Assembly (NCBI RefSeq): GCF_965638725.1
Contig: NC_134960.1
Location: 6,078,501-6,142,500, forward strand
DNA length: 64,000 nt
Source: Aptenodytes patagonicus
Lineage: Eukaryota > Chordata > Aves > Sphenisciformes > Spheniscidae
Direction: 5' to 3'
In this document: in pieces, positions 56,461 to 64,000 of the stretch
Position numbering within the stretch: the first letter of the stretch is position 1
Layout: every line of letters starts with the position of its first letter
Made by a program: the position numbers and the translations under genes
The notes under the pieces: generated by a model
What the model saw: only the letters and a program-made list of their open reading frames with translations
Told to the model about the DNA's origin: nothing
The model's database searches: none

Positions 56461-58214
56461 AAAGATTTTTGTGGGCAAGATGGATTTATCTAGAGTTCTT
56501 CTAACAGATTTTTGCCCCTGATTTATGCACAGTCCACCCTCAACAGTTTAGCAACGGAATCTGGCCCTTTTAGTCTCATTTCCATTGCAGATTAGCAAAC
56601 ATCTTAGAAAAGAGTCTGGTGTCAAGATGTTTGTTGGGGTTGGTGTTTTGGTCAGATGGGAATAAGGGAAGTCAATTCTCTAGGGGGATATGTGTGTAGT
56701 CCCAATTCTTTCTTCTAACCATGTGTCCGGCCAGACAAATCCACAAACATGCAAGATAGTAACAACTGCAGCCAACAGAATTTTTCTAGTTATTTTTCTG
56801 TGCACAAGATCTAGTGTTTCTGTACCTCAGATTCCATCCCAAGTGTGTTTAAGTTGATGGAAAGACTCCCATTGGCTGCAGCGGGCTCTGGGTCAGGGCC
56901 CTGGGACAAGAGGCAGAGCAGTGGCTCCATTTACTTTAGAAATTCCACCCCTGAGTACAACGCTTGTTGGAGGAGTCCCGTTCCCTCAACACGAAACAGC
57001 TCTCAGTGCTCTGGTCTGTTGTTCCAATCACTGCTCCAGCCAGTGACATTTTGGGTACATAAATAATTACCCTTTGGACTCTGGAGGCACCACTTTCCCT
57101 GCCAGCCATCTCCTGCCCCCTTCCCTCGTGTCTAGCGCTGAACTACAGACCTTTTGTGAGCCTCAGGTGTGAAAAACAGGCCAGTTCCAAGGCCTGAAGC
57201 AGAAACTGGAAAACAAACCAAGCTAAATAAAATATCCAAGCCAGGCATTTTGTGCACATGTAGCAACATGTGCTGCTATCCAGAAAGTCTGAAGCCTCTC
57301 CTAGACTCTAGGCGACGAGCATCTTTACTGCTGATGGGAGTCGTTCGGGTCATTTTCTGTTGCTGTACCCAGCACTGAAGAATGGGGATCAAACACAAAA
57401 GAACCACTTGTTTTCCAGCCCGGTCAATATTTATAACCTCTGTTTTCTTAGTGATGGTGCATGTCTTTTTCTCCATTTTAGGACATGCCCTGGAAGGTGG
57501 TGACTGCTGAGTTCCTGAAGAGGGAAAAGACCTCTTTTTAGCTACTGTAGTTTGATAAAACCAGCATTGCTGGAAGCTATGAGTAAGTCCAAGAAGGATA
57601 GTTAATATCTGTCAAGCTTATACCATGCAGCATCCGCTATAGATAGTCCAGGCTGCTCGGGGTGAGCCAGCTCTCGTACTGGAACCAGTTGGCTGCAGGG
57701 GAGAAGGATGGCAGGGAGGGACCGAGGGAGGGAGAGGTGGGGGCCATGCCAAGGGACGGGGGAATGCATCCTGCACCAGCTGATGCTGTGGTACAGCTTG
57801 AGGTCCTCCTGCCCACCTCAGTAAATCAGTGGCTGTGTTACTGCCAAGCTCCAGGCAGCCTAATTTGCGTTGCTTAGACACCGAAATGGTGATGCTGATC
57901 TCTGCAGGGTGCAGATGTAGCCTCAGACCTGAGACCTGCCTGCATTTAATCTGGCTGCATCCCAGGCGGGTGGCCTGGAGACTGCTGTGGGTTGCACTTG
58001 CCTTCAGCAAAGCAACAGGGAGGATGTGGTGGCGCAGGTTTGGGGAAGCTGATAAACCTGTGGATGGAAAGGAAGGGCTGGCCTGGCCAGCCTGGTTTAG
58101 GTCCAGTGGCAGCAGGGGACAGATATTGTCCCCCATGTTTGGAGAAAGAAATGAGAGTTGAAAGTGAACAGAAGCTGACTCCAGCAAAGTTAATGACAAA
58201 AATTCCAGTGACTG
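56461..58214. other. Intergenic stretch without recognised genes
   Basis: The 199-codon minus frame 57618-58217 lies in a GC-rich patch, is opposed by 71- to 110-codon plus frames, and shows no domain, so I do not call it. Confidence 0.5.
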
Positions 58215-58256
58215 CACTGCATTTCATAAAAATTTCACTGCATTTCATAAAGATTT
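58215..58256. repeat. Tandem duplication of a 21-bp unit
   Basis: CACTGCATTTCATAAAAATTT (58215-58235) is followed directly by the same unit with one A-to-G change (58236-58256). A recent small duplication. Confidence 0.9.
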
Positions 58257-58489
58257 CTCTTCCGTGGCTTATATCCGTGGTTATTAAAAGCCAGGTGTAC
58301 CACTCATTTTGAATAAAATGTGGTAGATATTTAAACTGATACAATTTGTTGCAGTTATAGCATTAATAAAGCTAAAGCCTATAAAAAGGAGGCATTTTGG
58401 GGAAATAAAATCCTTCTGAAAGTTTAGTTAACACAGGACAGATGTTTCTTCTCCTACTGACAGTCAGCAGTTCATAATAATGGAATTTG

Positions 58490-58960
58490 CTCCCTTTTTA
58501 ATTAAAAAGGCTAGTGTTCGTTGAAAGGTGAATAAGAATTTGGCAAAGGATCTTAAAGTATATTTTGAAAGAGGTCTGTTTTATTTCCACCCTCACAGCT
58601 GCTCATAAGTCTAAATCTCTGAACTGACTCTGCTGCTTTTGTAATTAAATATGATATATCCCCTTATCTTCTCACTCTAGAAACCGCTCGGTGTTAAACG
58701 CTCTGTTATGCAACTTCATCTGCTCACGGATGGGTGAATATGGGTAATAGGGGCTGGTTTGGGTTGGATTCATTTCACTTGCTGGAAAGCAACTGGAAAC
58801 AATTTTCTATCAGAGTGCTACGCTTTGTCATTTGACATCAGGCAGAATCATGCGACTTTCCCTTCGAAACATCATACAGCAAACGAGACCAGTGTGCCCT
58901 GAAGATTAAATACTACAGGAGCTTATGCAGCCCTTCAGTTCTGCATGGTGCACATTTTTA
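58490..58960. promoter_or_regulatory. Candidate conserved noncoding element
   Basis: Repeat-free AT-rich block beginning with an 18-bp palindrome and containing TGTAATTAAATATG, CTTATC (GATA type), TTATGCAA and TTTGACATCAGG. Proposed only from texture. Confidence 0.25.
58493..58510. repeat. Perfect 18-bp palindrome
   Basis: CCTTTTTAATTAAAAAGG equals its own reverse complement. Its TTAATTAA centre could bind homeodomain dimers. It lies at the edge of the candidate regulatory block 58490-58960. Confidence 0.85.
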
Positions 58961-61900
58961 TGTATTTCTAAAGGGGACGTAAGCAGCAGGCTGTGTGGGT
59001 AAGAAGTGTAACCATGGGTAAAACTCACCATCAGGATTGCCGGGGCAGCAAAGGGGGAGAGACCCCTGAAGCCAGCCTGGCTTTGGGCACGTTCACCGAT
59101 GCTTGCTGGCTTCGGACTGAAAGAGTCTATTCAGTGCCCCCTTCCCCGGCAAATCTGCCTCCACGGGAAGGAGTCAAGGCAGGCTGTTTCTCAATGTGTG
59201 TGGTCACATTTCTCATGTGCTGGAGCAGAAGGAGCATCTCAGAAGTTTGAAAAAAAAAAAAAGAGGCCAAGCTAGGCTCAGCCAGTGCGGGGGGGGAGGA
59301 GAGAGCAGCGAGGAGTGCGAGGGTAAATGCAGGAGAAGTTAAACCTCCCAAGCCCGTGTGAAGAGGCTTGGCCATTAACTGCTCAGACAACCAAGGGGGA
59401 ACCAGTCCCTTGACATAGAGGACAGGGGCCGAAGGGCTCGCGGAAGGGACGGGCACTTGGCGGGGGACTGTGAGTCTGAATTATTGGTTGGATAAAGGGA
59501 AGATATCCAGGGCTGATGGGCCTCCCATCAAGTTTTCCTGGAGAGGAAAAAAATCTCTCCAGAAATCCTGCCCCGACCTTTCCCCTGGCTGCTGCGCCCG
59601 CCTGGAGCACACTTGTCTCTTACCCAGGTCAGAAAGGATTTTCCTTGGCACCTAAAATTGGATCACGTTAGGTTTTGTTTGGGGGTTTTTTTAGACTTAG
59701 GGCTGGCTAGAAAACAGCATTACGTTTAATAAAAAAATTGAGGGTTCAAAATTTATTTTCTTTCAGCTTAGAAATGAAATTGAAACCGTTCAAGAAAATT
59801 AGCTCCCCCCAACTCACCCTAATAAATCTTCCAGCCAACTTGAGCTGAGGGGTTTTGTTTGCTTGGGGTTTTTTAGCAAAAAGCATAATAAAAAAATTCC
59901 CCGTCTTTTTTCTTTTATGGAGGTAGAGGGCAAAAGAGACTGAATGGGTGTTTTCAAACTTTTTAAACCACCTCTAAAGAATTCAGAGGTCTGGAAGTTA
60001 ACACATTTCCTTGGTGAGGGTCAGCTTTCACCCCAGCCGGAACCAGCTGTGACAGCAGTTAGAGACAACAGATTGTGATAGAAATGCCTGTGACAGATGG
60101 CCCATATATATATCTCTCTCTGTATGTATACATACCACCCCTTACATTTGTCCACCTTTGCAAAATGTTTTATGACCCTCAGATGAATGCTGATGTTTTA
60201 AGAGCAAAATATTATTATTGCTTCATTGTGGCAGGAAAACAGCTTTCCATCTTGAGAGCTTTATTAGCTAATGTGGAACAAAAATAATTTAACTGCTTGC
60301 TAGAAATGCGGAAATTAATTACATTCAATTTCATCGAATTCCTAGGGAAAAAATATTTGGGTATTTTAACAGCTTTTAAATAAATGGACTGCCAACTGCA
60401 AACAGCTGAGCTCTGGAGCAGAGGGCTTGGCTCACAGTGGGAACCAGCCCAGGGCTAACTGCTAATGTGGCTTTTATTCATTGCTTTTTTCCAGGTACGG
60501 CTGTCATCCAGGAAGATGATAAACTCCAACACCTTATAATTATTTCAGCAAAAACAACTTGGAACAATGCATCCGAAATTAAAGGGTACCAAAAAGATGG
60601 AAAGTGTGGTGAATGTGCCTTCAATACCTCTTTCTATTGTTCTTTGAGAATAAAATTCTCTCTTCTTTACAGTTTATATGAAGTGAGAGCAAATCTGACA
60701 ACTCCCACAACTACTGGACGCCCCGTGTCACGTCAGCAGTCACTTTGGCTGGGATGTGCAGAACAGACTCTGAACCGTTCTTCCCCCCAGGCTTATCACT
60801 GGAGCTGGGCTAGCGTCTGGGGTGTTCCAGCAACTGCACTCCATCAAATGCATTTAAGAATGCAAAAAAAAAGATAAGAAAAGCCGTGGCTGAGATGCTG
60901 GGCTGGGTGTCGGGAGGCTTCTGTGCTGCTCCAGCGCAGCCAGAGCCCTGCCAGGCGGGGTGGGGAAGCGCTCCCACTGCCCCGCGCTCCCCTTCCACTC
61001 TGCTTCATCTGTTTAAGAGCATGAAGCCTTTTGGGAAAGCAGCGTGTCCGCAAGGCCGTACGCAGTGCAGAGCACTAAGCAGCAACACTCTCATATCGAG
61101 CTTTCAGGTAGCAGTGAAACATCGACAAGAATAAATTGGCTTAGACAGCAACCCTCCCCTCCTCTTCATCGCTGCTAGCCGTGTAGCAAATGCAACCTAA
61201 AATCTCCGCAGCACCTTCCCAGACCCAAAAGTCCCCTGAGCCGCCCTGAGCCCCGCGGGAGCTAGCTGGGGCAGAAGGGCTCTGCAGCTGCGCCGGGAAG
61301 GTCAACAAATTCTGACATTTGTTCAAATAAAGGCTCAAATTCATTTGACTGCTGTGGTCTCTTATGGTTTCCTGAAATTGTGGTGGGGGCGTACATATAT
61401 GTGTGTGCATGCGTGTCCACGAAAACACACCGGTAAAAAGCCATATAACATGCTTGCGTTGGGCAGAAGGGGTATTTAGCATAAGTATTCTTCCTCAAGG
61501 GGCTGCTGTACGGCAGCCTGCGGAGAACAGGGGATTGAGACAGAGGAATTTAAGAGATACCTCTACTCATTTCTGAAAGAGGAAAGGAATTAGAATACGC
61601 AATGAAAGCTGAAGACGGGATTAGGGCAGATGGAAATAAAGGGTAGGCATGTTGAGTCAAGTGCCTTATTCCTAAGATCTTCTCCAATATTTTTAAAACA
61701 AAGTTAATGAAAATTTTTCCAGCCATAATTCTCTTCAGATCTGTATTTGCTTCTCCCATGAGTTGTAGCGTGCCCCATGGCGGACCTTGTTATTTTTGGG
61801 AAATATGAAGGCAAGGGGATATATGTGCATTAGGAGCACTAAACCTCAAACCTTTACAGGACTTTTCTTGTAGAAGAACCTCAGAACATCTGTTTATTTT

Positions 61901-64000
61901 ATCACGTCCAATTGCCATGGAGATGTGAACACCCTGTGTTATTCACAGGAAGATGACATAGCTATTCTTCTGCAAAACAGAAATTGCTTTTTAAGTATTT
62001 CCAATCATAAATCAGGAAAACACCCAAAAATCCACGTTCCACCCATGGCCCAAAATACCACACCCTATTCTGTCAATTTAAAATAAATGCCTACGATAGC
62101 CTTAAGCTCGATTTGGACGTGTCCTGCACTGAGAACATCAGCAGGGCAGCTTGCCTTCGGACCTCTGTCGCTGCCACAGCCTTTCTCTGAGTCATGAAAG
62201 GATTTGCATGGGCAGCCTGGCTGCAGAAGCGATGCTCATCCTGGCAGAAGGCATTTCTCTGCCTGAATTTCAGATATCGACTGTTCGCGGTGAACACGCC
62301 AGAGCGATCCACCAGACCGTGACTCTTCTTGGGAGAGAACCCCCTCTTCTTGGGACCTGGGAGACAATTAATGCGTTTTAAGGAAGAAGACCATTATGAT
62401 TGCTGTCCAAGCAGAAAGCTGCTAACGGAACAAAATACATGCGGTTATACGAGCCGGTCTCTAGGCTCTACCCTGCATTAAATCTTTCAAGTCTGTCACC
62501 GACTGACTATGTTAAATACCAGAGGCCCTGGGATTTTAGCTCCAAAGTGCAGTCAATGAGCAACCCCAGCGCAGACCTGCTCGTGCACTGCCGTCCTGGG
62601 GTTTCTCTTTCCTTCTCCATCTACCTGCCAGCAACCCCTCTCTGCATTTTCCCTCTGCCCTGCTGGCAGGAATATTAGTTCCTCTGACACCTCTGTGCGC
62701 ATCCAACACCAATAAGCCTGGAAACCCTGCTGAGAGGTGTGCTCTGCCTCCTCCCCTGGACTTCAACTCATAGGAGCACGAGAGGTGAAAGGAGGAAAAC
62801 TGAGACACCATCAGCAAGCGACAGATAAACCCTCAGATCATAAACTATTGGCTTTGTCCTTTTGGGAAGGTAGCTCCTTCAAAATACATGGAAAATCGGC
62901 TAGAGATCGCAAGCTCCTCTGCAGAAACCTCATTTTTCTGGTTTCCTTTTGTACCCCACTCTCCATTACCTCAGCATGAGTTACGTCCTCCTACTTGCAT
63001 TACCTAAATAAGTGGATGTCCCACCTTTATTTAAAAACAACAAAAGCAAGCATCACTGAGTATGTCATGGAGGTACGAGGTTATGTTGACTGAGGTACCA
63101 CCGGTGGTGGCTGCACACACAGCAGCATCTCAGGGAACGCCGACATACTGCTTTGAAGTGGCTTTGCGAGCTTTAGTGGGGGATGTATCGCTGCTGGGTC
63201 CCCTGATCTATTTGGATAATTAGAACTCAGCTGTATTGGGAATTAATTCAACGCCTCCAGCTCTTGCAACATTACAAGGACAATTGCCAGGCACAAGGTT
63301 TTCCTTTATAAAACATAGTTTTAGTCTCATAATCCCAGCCTGATATTTCACCCTCCAGCTATTTCCCACATTTTATGATTAAAGTAGGCTTTCAATTAAC
63401 TTGTCTTATGGATCAGATGCCACCTGCAGATACAAATACAAACATAAAAAATGGAAGGTTGCTCCGAGGCTGGAGAAAAATCCCGCACTTTATCACTTGT
63501 TTAAATCCAGCCAGCTTGATAGCGAATGGAGGCTGTCGCTGACGGCTCTGGAGGAGGAGATGTTTAGTTTTCTGTGCATCCACCATTCAGCACATCTTCC
63601 ATAAGCACTGGCGCTGCTGACTTCTGTAGGACTATGGGACACAAAAGGGGTCACCCTATAGACAAGTGACTTGTTTAATGGTAGAAGACTACAAGCATGT
63701 ATGATTATTCATTCTAAAAGTATTTTAATAAGTAACTTCAAATCTCTTTCAGGCTATTCTTCTGCAGGATCTTAGCAAGCATTGACCTTCTCGTGCTGTG
63801 CTCCCTTCTTGTACATGTTGATGAGCGAGAGGGAACTCCACTCTCCTACACCTTCACACCATTGGGAAAGCAACCATTAAAATCTAAAATGACCGGCTAA
63901 TATTATCAGAATAAACCCACACATTGCAGGAATTCCAGCTGATATGAAATGAAGCTGACTTATCCTGCTGCAATTTCCACTGGGGGAACCGCAGCGAGAT
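58961..64000. other. Intergenic stretch to the right edge
   Basis: No exon recognised. Contains a G8 run near 59290, an A13 run at 59249-59261, a TA/TC repeat at about 60104-60121 and many short chance frames. AT-rich, enhancer-like texture appears at 60150-60400. The next gene expected from human synteny, CNOT6, is not visible. Confidence 0.5.

Noticed and set aside
57618..58217. 199-codon minus-strand frame
   Set aside because: GC-rich patch, low-complexity Pro/Ser/Leu content, opposed by plus-strand frames, and no recognisable family.

Overview
The window is nuclear DNA of a vertebrate, almost certainly a neoavian bird. It carries two spliced vertebrate genes with small introns, CpG-island promoters, pieces of CR1 LINE, a solo LTR of a type I know from neoavian genomes, and a few traces of ancient amniote MIR-like SINEs. 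There are no bacterial-style operons, and most longer open frames are chance frames, chiefly in GC-rich islands.

Layout. (1) Positions 1-8300 hold the 5' part of MAPK9 (JNK2) on the minus strand: a CpG-island promoter with a noncoding first exon (about 8136-8300), a 4.6-kb intron, the first coding exon (3368-3542, residues 1-40) and the start of the next intron; the rest of the gene lies off the left edge. (2) Positions 8300-8500 form a compact regulatory block with three CCAAT boxes, a TATA box facing the plus strand and three CRE-like sites. (3) Positions about 10320-28545 hold the whole of GFPT2 (glutamine:fructose-6-phosphate aminotransferase 2), also on the minus strand. I placed all 19 coding exons; every junction keeps phase and the sum is 682 codons plus stop, the length of the human protein. 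(4) Positions 28600-64000 are the region upstream of GFPT2. I recognise no exon there. It holds a solo LTR (30934-31497), two CR1 pieces, MIR-like relics, several AT-rich blocks that could be conserved regulatory elements, and a 2.7-kb cluster of broken minus-strand frames (48740-51420) with a glycoprotein-like composition that I cannot name.

The order MAPK9-GFPT2, same strand, head to tail, matches human 5q35.3, where CNOT6 comes next upstream of GFPT2; CNOT6 is not reached here. GFPT2 makes glucosamine-6-phosphate, the first step of UDP-GlcNAc synthesis; MAPK9 is a stress-activated kinase. Nothing in the sequence shows that the two are co-regulated.

I found no convincing new biological system. 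The items most worth a second look are the decayed frame cluster at 48.7-51.4 kb, the divergent TATA/CCAAT/CRE block between MAPK9 and GFPT2, and the triplicated 15-bp unit carrying splice-donor-like sites at the end of MAPK9 exon 1.
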